Shown: positions 1-8,675, counted from the stretch's first letter. The stretch: DNA of 64,000 nt from Candidatus Peribacteria bacterium (GCA_023038255.1 CP082927.1:572146-636145); one strand, 5' to 3'. The notes: a model not told the origin generated them from the sequence alone. Numbers and translations are program-made.

Positions 1-173
1 GCGTAGCTTACTTCAAGTTTGGAATAGGCAAGTATCTGGTCATGTTCATCATTAAGGATTTTCAAAAGACTTGCATGTGGATCTGCCGGCTTATGCTTTA
101 TAAGTTGCTGGAAAACATCAGATTCCGGTGAATCTTCCTGCGTATCATTGGTATTGTCGGGAGCAGTGTTCAT
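1..173 (-). CDS. hypothetical protein, 3' part outside the window
   Basis: The minus-strand frame opens with ATG at 173 and stays open to the window edge, giving 57 codons that begin MNTAPDNTNDTQEDSPESDV. The N-terminus is acidic and polar, followed by a helical-looking stretch (FQQLIKHKP, LLKILNDEHDQILAYSKLE). No signal peptide or known motif is visible. It is divergent from leuS. The function is unknown because the rest of the gene is missing. Confidence 0.5.
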   Translation of the reverse strand, partial: MNTAPDNTNDTQEDSPESDVFQQLIKHKPADPHASLLKILNDEHDQILAYSKLEVSY

Positions 174-287
174 AGTGTGAATGGATGAAATAAAGCGCCG
201 CAGTATTCCACTAATCCTCATGTGGTCAAATGTTTGGGGTATGCGAAGTCGCAAGATTCCTCATTTGTCGCTTCGGAAAGCTCTCTG

Positions 288-293
288 TATACT
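288..293 (+). promoter_or_regulatory. -10 box of leuS
   Basis: TATACT at 288-293 lies 7 bases before the ATG at 301, with TTGTCG at 265-270 as a -35 (17-base spacer). The spacing puts the transcript start at or next to the start codon, and it argues against the longer frame opening at 181. Confidence 0.6.
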
Positions 294-300
294 CCGCGCG

Positions 301-2712
301 ATGTACAGAGACTATATTCCATCGGAGGTTGAAGCGAAGTGGCGCAAAGCCTGGGCGGATGCCGGGGTGTATGAAACAGATCTGAAAAATGCGAAAGATC
401 CGTTTTACTCTCTGGTGATGTTCCCGTATCCGAGTGGAGACAAGCTCCACGTGGGTCACTGGTACAACTATGCTCCTGCCGATAGCTTTGCGCGTTACCA
501 GCGCATGCTCGGAAAAGATGTCTTCAGTCCAATGGGATTTGATGCATTCGGATTGCCTGCAGAGAACTATGCGATCAAAACCGGCGTGAAGCCTGCAGAG
601 TCCATCAAGAAAAATGTGGAGACAATGGTGGAGCAGCTCTCGAAAATCGGTTGCATGTACGACTGGAAGAAAATGGTGAACACGACAGACCCGTCGTATT
701 ACAAATGGACACAGTGGCTGTTTTTGCAGATGCATAAGCACAAGCTCGCGTATCAGAAAGAGGGGAATGTGAACTGGTGCCCGAAAGACCAGACCGTACT
801 TGCCAATGAACAGGTGAAGGATGGATGTTGCGAACGGTGTGGCACAGAAGTGATTCAAAAGTCATTAAAGCAGTGGTTCTGGAACATTTCCAAGTATTCA
901 CAGAAATTGCTCGATGGACTCGAGACACTCGATTGGCCGGAAAAAACCAAACTGATGCAGCAACACTGGATCGGACGCAGTGAAGGGGCGGAGGTGCAGT
1001 TTGCGATTGAAGGATTCGACGACATCATCAAAGTATTTACCACACGCCCTGATACGTTGTTTGGAGTGACATACGTCGTCCTTGCGCCGGAGCATCCACT
1101 CGTCGAAAAAATCACACCGAAGGATCAGTGGGGAGTGGTTGCGGTGTACCGTGAACAAGCGAAGAAGAAAACCGCGATGCAAGTGGAGCTGGAGAAAACG
1201 AAAACAGGCGTGCCGACCGGTGCGTTTGCATTGCACCCGGTGACTGGTGAAAAACTGCCGATCTGGATTGCGGATTATGCACTGATGAATTATGGAACAG
1301 GAGCGGTGATGGCGGTGCCTGCGCACGATGAACGAGACTTTGCATTCGCCACTGTCTACAAACTCCCGATGATACAAGTTGTCGATGGGACTATGCCCGA
1401 TGCAACTGCCCTGACCGGTGATGGTATTGCTATCAATTCCGATTTCCTCAACGGTCTCAAAACGGCGGAAGTAAAAAAGAAGATGATTGCGTGGCTGGAG
1501 GATAATGATAAAGGCCGCGGACTTATTAACTACAGATTGAGAGACTGGCTCGTGTCCCGTCAGCGTTACTGGGGTGCCCCGATTCCGATTGTGTACGATC
1601 CGGAAGGCAATGCACACGAAATTCCTGAGAAGCATCTGCCGTGGCTTCTGCCGACCGATGTTGAATTCCTACCGACGGGAAAATCTCCTCTCTACGATTC
1701 CAAAGAATTCCGCGAGCGCACAGAAACAATTTTTGGTGCAGGCTGGACGCCCGAGTTCGATACCATGGACACTTTCGTCTGCAGCAGTTTTTACTATCTG
1801 CGTTACCTGATGGAAGGAAATCCGGATGCGTTTGTTGATCCTACACTCGAAAAGAAATGGATGCCGGTCGACATGTATATCGGCGGTCCGGAGCACGCGA
1901 CCATGCACCTCATTTATGCACGCTTCGTCATGATGGCACTGAAGGATTTCGGTTTCGTTTCCCACGATGAACCGTTCCAGCGCCTGGTGCATCAGGGGCT
2001 TATTACCAATCAGGGTGCCAAAATGAGTAAGAGCAAAGGCAACGTCGTCAGCCCGGATTCGTTTGTGGAATACCACGGCAGCGATGTCTTCCGCATGTAT
2101 CTGATGTTTATGGGGCCGTTTACAGACGGCGGTGACTGGAGCGATACCGGTATAAAAGGAATCGCACGTTTCGTGCAGCGCGCGTGGAAACTGCTCACAG
2201 AGAAATCAAATGCAGATGCGACTGACGATTCTGAAATGACGACCATGCTGCATAAAACGATCAAGGCAGTCACAGACGGATTGGAAAAAATGCAGTTCAA
2301 CACAGCAATTGCAGCGCTTATGGAGTGCATGAATCTCATCGATAAGCGCGATGCGATACATCTCGATACAGCTCAAACTATTGCAAAATTACTGTCGCCG
2401 CTTGCGCCACATCTCGCAGAAGAGCTTTGGTCTGTGTTAAACCAGAAACCAGAAACCAGAAACGAAAAACAATCCTTCGTTATCAATCAGAAGTGGCCCA
2501 TCTTCAACCCTGCATTCCTGCAATCAGACACGATGACGATAGCAGTCCAGGTAAATGGAAAACTGCGTGGTGATGTATCCGTCTCATCAAGTGCGTCCAA
2601 AGAAGAGATTCTTGCGGCTGCGAAAGAAATTGAGAATGTAAAGAAATATCTGGACGGAGCAATCAAGAAAGAGATTTATGTGGCAGGAAAGCTGGTCAGC
2701 TTTGTGTTGTAA
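301..2712 (+). CDS. leuS: leucine-tRNA ligase
   Basis: Class I aminoacyl-tRNA synthetase that charges tRNA-Leu in the cytoplasm; 803 aa, near the usual bacterial length. The HIGH motif appears as HVGH at residues 50-53 and KMSKS at 574-578. A zinc-binding insert with CP and C-x2-C pairs follows residue 155, and the CP1 editing domain is present (TRPDTLFG, and VMAVPAHDERDF with its editing aspartate). The frame is open from 181, but the start at 301 (MYRDYIPSEVEAKW) matches family N-termini and sits 7 bases after a -10 box. A short low-complexity insert (QKPETRNEKQ) near residue 720 comes from a tandem accaga-type repeat. The C-terminal editing/anticodon region ends normally. Confidence 0.97.
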   Translation: MYRDYIPSEVEAKWRKAWADAGVYETDLKNAKDPFYSLVMFPYPSGDKLHVGHWYNYAPADSFARYQRMLGKDVFSPMGFDAFGLPAENYAIKTGVKPAESIKKNVETMVEQLSKIGCMYDWKKMVNTTDPSYYKWTQWLFLQMHKHKLAYQKEGNVNWCPKDQTVLANEQVKDGCCERCGTEVIQKSLKQWFWNISKYSQKLLDGLETLDWPEKTKLMQQHWIGRSEGAEVQFAIEGFDDIIKVFTTRPDTLFGVTYVVLAPEHPLVEKITPKDQWGVVAVYREQAKKKTAMQVELEKTKTGVPTGAFALHPVTGEKLPIWIADYALMNYGTGAVMAVPAHDERDFAFATVYKLPMIQVVDGTMPDATALTGDGIAINSDFLNGLKTAEVKKKMIAWLEDNDKGRGLINYRLRDWLVSRQRYWGAPIPIVYDPEGNAHEIPEKHLPWLLPTDVEFLPTGKSPLYDSKEFRERTETIFGAGWTPEFDTMDTFVCSSFYYLRYLMEGNPDAFVDPTLEKKWMPVDMYIGGPEHATMHLIYARFVMMALKDFGFVSHDEPFQRLVHQGLITNQGAKMSKSKGNVVSPDSFVEYHGSDVFRMYLMFMGPFTDGGDWSDTGIKGIARFVQRAWKLLTEKSNADATDDSEMTTMLHKTIKAVTDGLEKMQFNTAIAALMECMNLIDKRDAIHLDTAQTIAKLLSPLAPHLAEELWSVLNQKPETRNEKQSFVINQKWPIFNPAFLQSDTMTIAVQVNGKLRGDVSVSSSASKEEILAAAKEIENVKKYLDGAIKKEIYVAGKLVSFVL

Positions 2713-2715
2713 TTT

Positions 2716-3021
2716 TTACTGCATCAACAAAGCCTGTACTTTTTTATGAGTGAACCTTCCCAATTCTTCAACGGTCCATTGCAAAAAGGCATCACTTCTT
2801 CCGATTCCTTTCATTTGGTCATACATGGGTATCCGGACACCAAAATGTTCGGCAATTAAAACAGAATATCCCGCAACTTCTGCTGCCTCGACAATACCAA
2901 GATCCCGCAATGTCTTCCCTTTCTGTTTATCCGGCGCAATGCTGTTATAGTCAGCGATCACATTAAATGTCTGATCAATAACCTCTACTTCATCCGGTGC
3001 TATTCTTTCTACTGTGGACAT
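2716..3021 (-). CDS. acyl-carrier-protein-like small protein without the carrier serine
   Basis: A 101-aa protein whose residues 12-75 follow the acyl carrier protein pattern: helix I (VEVIDQTFNVIADY), then LRDLGI, then a helix II-like stretch ending AEHFGVRIP, where ACPs have DLGADSL...EEEFGIEIP. The DSL motif that carries phosphopantetheine is replaced by VEA, so no attachment serine is present. This is a by-eye family match. It ends 3 bp from the end of leuS (convergent) and has its own promoter. A second ACP-like gene lies just upstream on the same strand. Possible roles are a non-modified ACP-fold adaptor or something unrelated. Confidence 0.55.
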   Translation of the reverse strand: MSTVERIAPDEVEVIDQTFNVIADYNSIAPDKQKGKTLRDLGIVEAAEVAGYSVLIAEHFGVRIPMYDQMKGIGRSDAFLQWTVEELGRFTHKKVQALLMQ

Positions 3022-3046
3022 AGTCTGAAAATGTATTATTAATAAT

Positions 3047-3074
3047 AATATACACTCTAAAGCAAAATTGTCAA
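3047..3074 (-). promoter_or_regulatory. sigma70 promoter of the 2716-3021 gene
   Basis: On the minus strand TTGACA (3069-3074) and TATATT (3047-3052) are separated by 16 bases. The ATG at 3021 follows about 25 bases after the -10, so this gene has a short leader, unlike most of its neighbours. Confidence 0.6.
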
Positions 3075-3092
3075 TGAAACGCTGTGTATAAC

Positions 3093-3377
3093 TTATTGTG
3101 GGAATAGCCTCTTAATATACGTTCTGACATTTTGCACGACTTCCTCCAGATTTTTTGTCCCGTCTAACCCCCACCACACATCGTCTGCATTAAAGAGAGG
3201 AACAGTTTTTTTCAGTCTTCGCTCAAAAACCAGAGACATATACGTTGTTTTTTCCCAGTCCAGATTGAAGTGTGCTTCAGCAACCAGATTGATATGTATA
3301 GGTAAACAATCCGCCAATCCGGACATCGCAATGTCGCGGATAACGTCATCATCGGGATTGATTGGCTGCCTTTCCAT
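3093..3377 (-). CDS. second small acyl-carrier-like protein, hypothetical
   Basis: A 94-aa protein starting MERQPINPDDDVIRDIAM. Its helix pattern (VIRDIAMSGLADCLPI, DWEKTTYMSLVFERRL, LEEVVQNVRTYIKRL) resembles ACP helices I, II and IV, with W where the carrier serine would be. The resemblance is weaker than for the neighbouring gene. An upstream ATG at 3401 is in frame, but the promoter TTGACA-16-TATGCT lies between it and the ATG at 3377, which follows the -10 by 7 bases, so 3377 is the better start. The gene is divergent from the methyltransferase gene. Confidence 0.5.
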   Translation of the reverse strand: MERQPINPDDDVIRDIAMSGLADCLPIHINLVAEAHFNLDWEKTTYMSLVFERRLKKTVPLFNADDVWWGLDGTKNLEEVVQNVRTYIKRLFPQ

Positions 3378-3384
3378 GGTGCCG

Positions 3385-3412
3385 AGCATAAAACTAAACA
3401 TTTACCTGTCAA
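3385..3412 (-). promoter_or_regulatory. promoter of the 3093-3377 gene
   Basis: Minus-strand TTGACA at 3407-3412, 16-base spacer, TATGCT at 3385-3390, then 7 bases to the ATG at 3377. It lies back to back with the divergent -10 of the 3430 gene. Confidence 0.65.
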
Positions 3413-3417
3413 TGCTG

Positions 3418-3423
3418 TAGTAT
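3418..3423 (+). promoter_or_regulatory. -10 box of the 3430 methyltransferase gene
   Basis: TAGTAT preceded directly by TG and ending 6 bases before the ATG at 3430. No convincing -35 is seen. The divergent promoter next to it leaves only 5 bp between the two elements. Confidence 0.45.
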
Positions 3424-3429
3424 TTACGC

Positions 3430-4884
3430 ATGGATCAGAAGAAAGAATCCACTGGCTTTCCTGTTTTCAACCGCTATGGCCCTTTTACAGATCTCCAGGC
3501 TCTGAATGATTTCAGTGCCCGGCCGCTGCGTAAATCCGTGCGTGTAAATACGCTGAAGATCAGTGTGGAAGAGTTTCTTGCGTATGGAAAAAAGAAAGGA
3601 TGGCAACTGACGCCGGTGCCGTGGTGCAACGAAGCCTTTTTTATTGATCGTGAAAATCGTGAAGAAGCTCTTGGTCGCGATGAGCTCCATTTGCTTGGTG
3701 GATTTTACATGCAGGAATCCGCATCAATGTTGCCTGCGGAACTTTTGCAGGCTGAGCCTGGTGAATCAGTCCTCGATATGAGTGCGGCGCCCGGCAGCAA
3801 GACAACGGAGATCGGTGCAAAGATGCAGGGAAGGGGAGTGATCCTTGCAAATGATATTCAGGAAAAGAGACTCTGGACTCTGAAAAATGCGATTCACCGT
3901 TCGGGCGTCATTAATGTGATTGTCACCAAAAAAGTCGGTCAGTGGTTTGCAAAACACATGACGGAACGATTCGATCGCGTGCTTTGTGACGCACCATGTA
4001 CTGCGCAGGGAACAGTCCGCAAAGATTCCGATGCGCTGCGCTATTGTTCGATCGAAAGTATCGAGAAAATGTCGAGACTGCAGTATCAGCTTCTGGAATC
4101 CGCCATTCATGCAACCAAAGTCGGCGGACGGATAGTCTACTCCACCTGCACGCTCACACCGGAAGAAAACGAAGGCGTCATTTTGCAGATGCTGGAGCGC
4201 TTTCCGGATCAGCTGGACGTTGTCGATCCTCGCACATTGAATATTGCACCAGACGGATACTGGGACCAGGCAATCAACGATTCGATTGTTGTTCAGAAAA
4301 CACTGATCGCAGATGATCGTCTGCCAGTTCCGCTCATTCGTCTCTGGCCTCATACCTATGACACCGAGGGATTCTTTTCTGCAGTCCTCCGTAAAACAGC
4401 GCCGACCAAAAACGTGGAACCGATGGATCGTGTGAAATTTCAGGAAGTGGAATTGCCAAGATCCCGCAAAAACGAAATCATCAACATGATGAACGAACAC
4501 TATGGAACAGGATTTGTCGGAGACGATGAGCGTATTTTTGAGCGTGGCGAAATGCTGCTTCTCTCGAATGAAGACGTCGCGCACTTCCCTTTGCCGCTCC
4601 AGGATTACTCACTGGGCATTCCTTTTGGCAAGCGCCTCAAAGATGGACGTGTCTTACTCGATCACGAAGTCGCGACCCTGCGCGGACATCTCGCAACAAA
4701 GCATGTATTCGATGTAACGGATGACGAACTGGAAAAGCTTCTGGAAGCTCAGGACATCTCGTGTCCGGAGGAACTGCATGGACATGTCATTATTCGGCAT
4801 AACGGAAAGGCGATTGGCATCGGACTCGCGAAAGAAGGGCATTTGAAGAATAACCTGCCGCGGGCGATGGTGAAGTACTCTTGA
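3430..4884 (+). CDS. NOL1/NOP2/Sun (RsmF/RsmB-like) RNA m5C methyltransferase
   Basis: A 484-aa SAM-dependent methyltransferase that makes 5-methylcytosine in rRNA or tRNA. The N-terminal substrate-binding part (RVNTLKIS near residue 38) is followed by the SAM motif VLDMSAAPGSKTTEIGA, the DAPC motif with Cys190, and the STCTLTPEENE motif with Cys240; these two cysteines form the standard catalytic pair. The C-terminal 170 residues look like the extra domain of RsmF-type enzymes (SLGIPFGKR, LATKHVFDV). The exact target nucleotide cannot be told. It ends with TGA. A palindromic repeat follows. Confidence 0.9.
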   Translation: MDQKKESTGFPVFNRYGPFTDLQALNDFSARPLRKSVRVNTLKISVEEFLAYGKKKGWQLTPVPWCNEAFFIDRENREEALGRDELHLLGGFYMQESASMLPAELLQAEPGESVLDMSAAPGSKTTEIGAKMQGRGVILANDIQEKRLWTLKNAIHRSGVINVIVTKKVGQWFAKHMTERFDRVLCDAPCTAQGTVRKDSDALRYCSIESIEKMSRLQYQLLESAIHATKVGGRIVYSTCTLTPEENEGVILQMLERFPDQLDVVDPRTLNIAPDGYWDQAINDSIVVQKTLIADDRLPVPLIRLWPHTYDTEGFFSAVLRKTAPTKNVEPMDRVKFQEVELPRSRKNEIINMMNEHYGTGFVGDDERIFERGEMLLLSNEDVAHFPLPLQDYSLGIPFGKRLKDGRVLLDHEVATLRGHLATKHVFDVTDDELEKLLEAQDISCPEELHGHVIIRHNGKAIGIGLAKEGHLKNNLPRAMVKYS

Positions 4885-4899
4885 AAAAACTCGAAGTAC

Positions 4900-4964
4900 G
4901 AAATTCTACATCCGAATAAACTGGAGATTTTTTGTTTTTAAAATCACTGAGAGTTTAGAATTTC
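4900..4964 (+). repeat. intergenic inverted-repeat element, copy 1
   Basis: GAAATTCTA at 4900-4908 is the exact reverse complement of TAGAATTTC at 4956-4964. The 65-bp element shares GAAATTCTACAT and AACTGGA with a second copy at 28265-28355. It sits 15 bp after a stop codon. It may be a degenerate MITE, a terminator-like element or an RNA-processing site. Confidence 0.45.
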
Positions 4965-5005
4965 CCACGTCTTTAAAATTGCCCTACAAACTCCGGACAT
5001 GAGAG

Positions 5006-5011
5006 TATACT
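5006..5011 (+). promoter_or_regulatory. -10 box of dnaG
   Basis: TATACT at 5006-5011, 10 bases before the ATG at 5022. A weak TTGCCC lies upstream with a long spacer. A very short leader is expected. Confidence 0.45.
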
Positions 5012-5021
5012 GAATCTCCTT

Positions 5022-6767
5022 ATGGACTCCGTTTCAGAGATCAAAGCCCGGCTGCCGATAGACGAATTGGTGCGGCAATATTGCACGCTCACCAAAAAAG
5101 GCCGCAACTTTGTCGCACTCTGCCCGTTTCACCACGACACGCGCCCGAGCTTCCTCATTTCTCCGGACAAAGGCATCTGTTACTGCTTCCCGTGCCAGAA
5201 AGGCGGCGATATTTTCAGTTTCTATCAGCAGATAGAAGGAGTGGATTTTCGCCAGGCTCTCAAAGACCTCGCGGAAAAAACAGGAGTGACCCTTCCGGAC
5301 CGTCCGGAGGAAAATATAGTGAATAAAGATGAAAAGGAGCGGCTGCGTGATTGTCTGACTGCTGCGGTCGATTTCTATGCAAAGCAACTCGCGTCATCTG
5401 CATCGACAAAAGAATATCTCGCAAAGCGCGGCGTCACGCAGGAGGAAATTAGTACATTCGGCCTCGGTTTTGCGCCCGATTCTTTTGATGCAACGTATCA
5501 GTATCTGTTGAAAGCAGGATTCAGCCGCAAAGAAATCCAGACTGCGGGCCTCGCGATTCAGAAAGACATGAATGACGAAAAAATCTACGATCGTTTCCGG
5601 AATCGTCTGATGTTCCCCATTCACGATAACCAGGGGCGCATTGCAGGATTTGGCGGACGCACCCTCGGGAATGATGATGCGAAATACCTGAACTCATCGG
5701 ATTCGCCGCTCTATCATAAATCATCCGTGCTCTATGGATTCCACCATGCTGCAAAAGCGATGCGCGAAAACAAGCGCGTTATTCTGGTCGAAGGATATTT
5801 CGATGTCCTTGCCTGTCACCGCGTCGGCATTCATGAAGTCGTTGCAACCTGTGGGACCGCGATGACCGAAGATCATGCGCGGCTGCTCAAGCGATCTGTT
5901 GATCGCGTGGTGCTCTGTCTGGATCAGGACAAAGCGGGGCGCGATGCCGCGGAGCGTGCATTTATTATTGCTGCCAAAGAGGGCCTGCAGATTGAAGGGA
6001 TTGTTCTGCCTGACAAAGATCCTGCAGACGCAGTCCTTACCTCTCCCGATGGACTGAAAGAATTGCTGACGAGTGGTGCGAAACCGTTTCTTGATGTCGT
6101 CCTTTCGGCAATCAGCAAGGCGGATCTTACCTCGCCAGCTGTCCGCCATGCTGCGCTTGAAAAACTGATGCCGCTCTTCAATGCCGTGATGTCATCCACA
6201 GAACGCGCATTTATGATCAAAACCAGCGCACTTGCACTCGGGACCACGGAAACATCGTTGCTGGATGATCTGCGGACATTCTCCTCAAAGAATGCTGCTC
6301 CGAAACCAGCAAACACCGAACACCCGTCGACGGTCACACTGTTTACGTCGCTCGAACTCGCACTGGGGCTTTTCCTCATGTACCCCGCACACATCACGCT
6401 GATGGAAGAATTGATCGCCCCGGGAGACGGTTTTGCTCTTGCCCTCTTTACCGCACTCAAAAAAAACGCTGATGCGAAGGCGCCCATCACGCTGGATACG
6501 CTCGACATGGACGACGAAACGCGGCATCAGGCAGGCATCCTCATGCTCTATTGTGAGGAAAACGATTTTCATGAATGGAATGAGGCGGTCGCCATCCGCG
6601 AAATCCGCCGTAACTGCAAACATGCGAACCGCGAGTATATCCGCGAGAAACAGCAGGAGATCACCAAAAAACTGCTTGAAGCAAGAAAGGCGGCCAATGC
6701 GGCGGAGGAAAAAGAGCTGACGGCAACCTATATGGAACTCCTCAAGCTTTCAAAAACAGCAGTCTAA
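5022..6767 (+). CDS. dnaG: DNA primase
   Basis: Makes RNA primers at the replication fork. The 581-aa protein has a CHC2 zinc finger (Cys34, His37, Cys55, Cys58) and a TOPRIM catalytic core with VEGYFD (Glu257) and the metal-binding LCLDQDKAG. A C-terminal helical domain of about 170 residues presumably contacts DnaB; it ends in a Lys/Glu-rich coiled region (IREKQQEITKKLLEARKAANAAEE). Length is normal. It lies directly upstream of rpoD, the classic macromolecular-synthesis pairing, although rpoD seems to have its own promoter in the 94-bp gap. Confidence 0.97.
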   Translation: MDSVSEIKARLPIDELVRQYCTLTKKGRNFVALCPFHHDTRPSFLISPDKGICYCFPCQKGGDIFSFYQQIEGVDFRQALKDLAEKTGVTLPDRPEENIVNKDEKERLRDCLTAAVDFYAKQLASSASTKEYLAKRGVTQEEISTFGLGFAPDSFDATYQYLLKAGFSRKEIQTAGLAIQKDMNDEKIYDRFRNRLMFPIHDNQGRIAGFGGRTLGNDDAKYLNSSDSPLYHKSSVLYGFHHAAKAMRENKRVILVEGYFDVLACHRVGIHEVVATCGTAMTEDHARLLKRSVDRVVLCLDQDKAGRDAAERAFIIAAKEGLQIEGIVLPDKDPADAVLTSPDGLKELLTSGAKPFLDVVLSAISKADLTSPAVRHAALEKLMPLFNAVMSSTERAFMIKTSALALGTTETSLLDDLRTFSSKNAAPKPANTEHPSTVTLFTSLELALGLFLMYPAHITLMEELIAPGDGFALALFTALKKNADAKAPITLDTLDMDDETRHQAGILMLYCEENDFHEWNEAVAIREIRRNCKHANREYIREKQQEITKKLLEARKAANAAEEKELTATYMELLKLSKTAV

Positions 6768-6801
6768 TACCTATAAAAATTAGTGGATATTGACCCCACT
6801 C

Positions 6802-6810
6802 TGGTATAAT
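6802..6810 (+). promoter_or_regulatory. extended -10 promoter of rpoD
   Basis: TGG-TATAAT at 6802-6810 is a consensus extended -10. The leader to the ATG at 6862 is about 45 bases, one of the longer leaders in this window. Confidence 0.55.
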
Positions 6811-6861
6811 CCGCCCGTACGCGGACATTGCGCCCGCTTTTCTTTTCTCTGATTTCTCCGT

Positions 6862-8343
6862 ATGGCGTCACACCCACGAAAATTCATTGCCCAGCCGACA
6901 GAAGATGACCTCAAGAAGTTTCCGGAAGACATTCGGCATTTGGTGAAGAAAGGCCGCGAACAGCGGTATGTCACGCACCAGGAAATTATCGCAGCACTCC
7001 CGAACGCGGAAGAAGATGTGGATCTCCTTGATGAGATTTACATGCTGTTTGTCGACCTTGGTATTGAAGTCATCGACGTGAAAGATGCGCTGATCTGGGA
7101 GAAAAAAGGAAAGGGCGGCAGCGTCCCGGAACCGACTGAGGATCTGGCGGAAATTGTCTCAGACGATATTGTGTCTGATGACGACGCAGACAGCGACGAA
7201 GCAGATGATGTCGACAGCGTCGCAGAAAAACTGGAAGACGACGAAGACGGCGGAGTGATGCAGATGGTGGCAACAGCTGGTATCGCAATTGATGACAGTG
7301 CCGCGAGCGAAGAAGAAAAGAAGAAGCGCCGCCGCGAACGCGAAGTGGACCTGCTTGAAATTTCGAACGACTCCGTCCGCATGTACCTGTCCGAAATCGG
7401 ACGTGTACCGCTTATCGACGGTAAGAAAGAAGTCGAACTCGCACGCCGCATCCGCAAGGGTGATGCATCTGCAAAGCAGCAGCTGGCAGAAGCGAACCTT
7501 CGTCTTGTGGTGTCTATCGCAAAGAAATATATCGGACGCGGTCTGTCTCTGCTCGACCTCATCCAGGAAGGAAACATCGGTCTCTTCCGCGCGGTCGAAA
7601 AGTTCGATCCGGAAAGAGGATTCAAATTCTCGACGTACGCAACCTGGTGGATCCGCCAGGCTATCACCCGCGCGATTGCCGACCAGGCCCGCACCATCCG
7701 TATTCCGGTGCACATGGTTGAAACCATCAACAAGCTCACGCACACACAGCGCAGACTTGTGCAGGAACTCGGCCGCGAACCGACGCTGGAAGAACTCGCA
7801 GTCGAAATGGAGATGGATATCAAGAAAGTGCAGCACATCCAGAAAATCAGCCAGGATATTGTGTCCCTCGAAGCACCAGTCGGTTCAGAAGAAGACAGTA
7901 AACTGGGAGACTTTATTGAAGACGAAGAAGCCATTAACCCGTTCGAAGCCACGAACCGCCAGCTCAAGAAAGAAAATGTCCACGCGATGCTCGACTTCCT
8001 CACCCCGCGCGAACGCAAGATCATCGAAATGCGTTTCGGTCTGCAGGATGGCATTGGCCACACACTCGAAGAAGTGGGACAGGAATTCGGTGTCACCCGC
8101 GAACGTATCCGTCAGATTGAAGCAAAAGTGCTCCAGAAAATGCGCGACCACCCGAGGTCCCTGACCATCCGCGAACATGGTCTGCCTCCGAAGCGCGTCG
8201 GCTTCGCACCTGTGCCGTCATTCGCACAGGCTCTCATGTGTCCGAAGTGTCACCAGGGAATCCTGAGTCCTCTCAGCAAAAATGGCATGGCCATTCTCAA
8301 ATGTGACCATTGTGCATTCGAGAAAGAAGACGACGAACTGTAA
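6862..8343 (+). CDS. rpoD: principal RNA polymerase sigma factor with a C-terminal zinc ribbon
   Basis: Primary sigma70, 493 aa. A region 1.1-like domain (residues 1-75) and an acidic linker ([11 protein letters not shown] and similar) precede regions 1.2-2.4 ([31 protein letters not shown]), region 3.0 with HMVETINK, which reads extended -10 elements, and region 4.2 ([21 protein letters not shown]). After the normal sigma end near residue 430, the protein adds about 60 residues containing CPKC (460-463) and CDHC (481-484), a zinc-ribbon pattern not usual in RpoD. The abundance of extended -10 promoters in this window fits an intact region 3.0. Confidence 0.96.
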   Translation: MASHPRKFIAQPTEDDLKKFPEDIRHLVKKGREQRYVTHQEIIAALPNAEEDVDLLDEIYMLFVDLGIEVIDVKDALIWEKKGKGGSVPEPTEDLAEIVSDDIVSDDDADSDEADDVDSVAEKLEDDEDGGVMQMVATAGIAIDDSAASEEEKKKRRREREVDLLEISNDSVRMYLSEIGRVPLIDGKKEVELARRIRKGDASAKQQLAEANLRLVVSIAKKYIGRGLSLLDLIQEGNIGLFRAVEKFDPERGFKFSTYATWWIRQAITRAIADQARTIRIPVHMVETINKLTHTQRRLVQELGREPTLEELAVEMEMDIKKVQHIQKISQDIVSLEAPVGSEEDSKLGDFIEDEEAINPFEATNRQLKKENVHAMLDFLTPRERKIIEMRFGLQDGIGHTLEEVGQEFGVTRERIRQIEAKVLQKMRDHPRSLTIREHGLPPKRVGFAPVPSFAQALMCPKCHQGILSPLSKNGMAILKCDHCAFEKEDDEL

Positions 8344-8360
8344 TACAGAATTGATAAAAA

Positions 8361-8404
8361 AACTGCCGCGAGGTAATGGTCGTAACCATTCTCCAGCGGC
8401 AGTT
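8361..8404. terminator. stem-loop after rpoD
   Basis: A perfect 9-bp outer stem, AACTGCCGC (8361-8369) with GCGGCAGTT (8396-8404), encloses a second hairpin AATGGT/ACCATT. A-rich sequence lies on its left and TTATTGTTT on its right, so it could terminate rpoD transcription and, from the other side, the minus-strand RNA. Confidence 0.65.
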
Positions 8405-8446
8405 ATTGTTTGAGTGAGCAACGTCCCAATACAATCAGACTGACAA

Positions 8447-8598
8447 TAAAAAAGCCCCCATCACGAGGCTTTCTGTCTAAGCGAACGTCACTAGAGACGT
8501 CTCTGTGATGGGGGGGCATTTGCCCTCATTGCTCTTGGACATGCGTGGTCACGTCCAGCAAGGGGACTTCCCTTCAAGCAGTTTTCACCGTCTGAATT
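8447..8598 (-). ncRNA. putative structured small RNA of unknown family
   Basis: Read on the minus strand, a promoter-like TTGCTC-16-TAAATT (8605-8632) is followed by about 150 nt dense in helices. CCTCA near 8598 pairs with TGAGG near 8525. Inside lie an AAGGG/CCCTT hairpin and a GGAC/GTCC hairpin, and then a 3' domain closed by GTGATGGGGGC (8454-8464) with GCCCCC-CATCAC (8505-8517) and ending in six U. No protein frame explains this. It does not match the SRP, tmRNA or RNase P signatures I know; a 6S-like RNA is possible but unproven. Confidence 0.45.
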
Positions 8599-8613
8599 GA
8601 GGATAATTTACAA

Positions 8614-8629
8614 CTCTTTTATAAAAGAG
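8614..8629. promoter_or_regulatory. 16-bp perfect palindrome
   Basis: CTCTTTTA followed by TAAAAGAG, with no loop, inside the -35/-10 spacer of the putative RNA promoter and 47 bp upstream of the helicase start. This is typical of a dimeric repressor operator; the regulator is unknown. Confidence 0.4.
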
Positions 8630-8660
8630 CAAGGAAACCCGAAGCAGCAAAGTTTCTCTC

Positions 8661-8669
8661 TGCTAGGAT
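8661..8669 (+). promoter_or_regulatory. extended -10 of the helicase gene
   Basis: TGC-TAGGAT ending 6 bases before the ATG at 8676, with no clear -35. Leaderless expression is predicted. Confidence 0.55.
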
Positions 8670-8675
8670 GGCTCT

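Noticed and set aside
2440-2475. Tandem accaga-type repeat inside leuS as a mobile-element footprint
   Set aside because: It is only about three short units, in frame, in a variable surface loop; replication slippage explains it.
7038-8096. 352-codon open frame antisense to rpoD
   Set aside because: It is a shadow of the acidic, codon-biased rpoD sequence: low-complexity Ser/Arg translation, no promoter or conserved motif.
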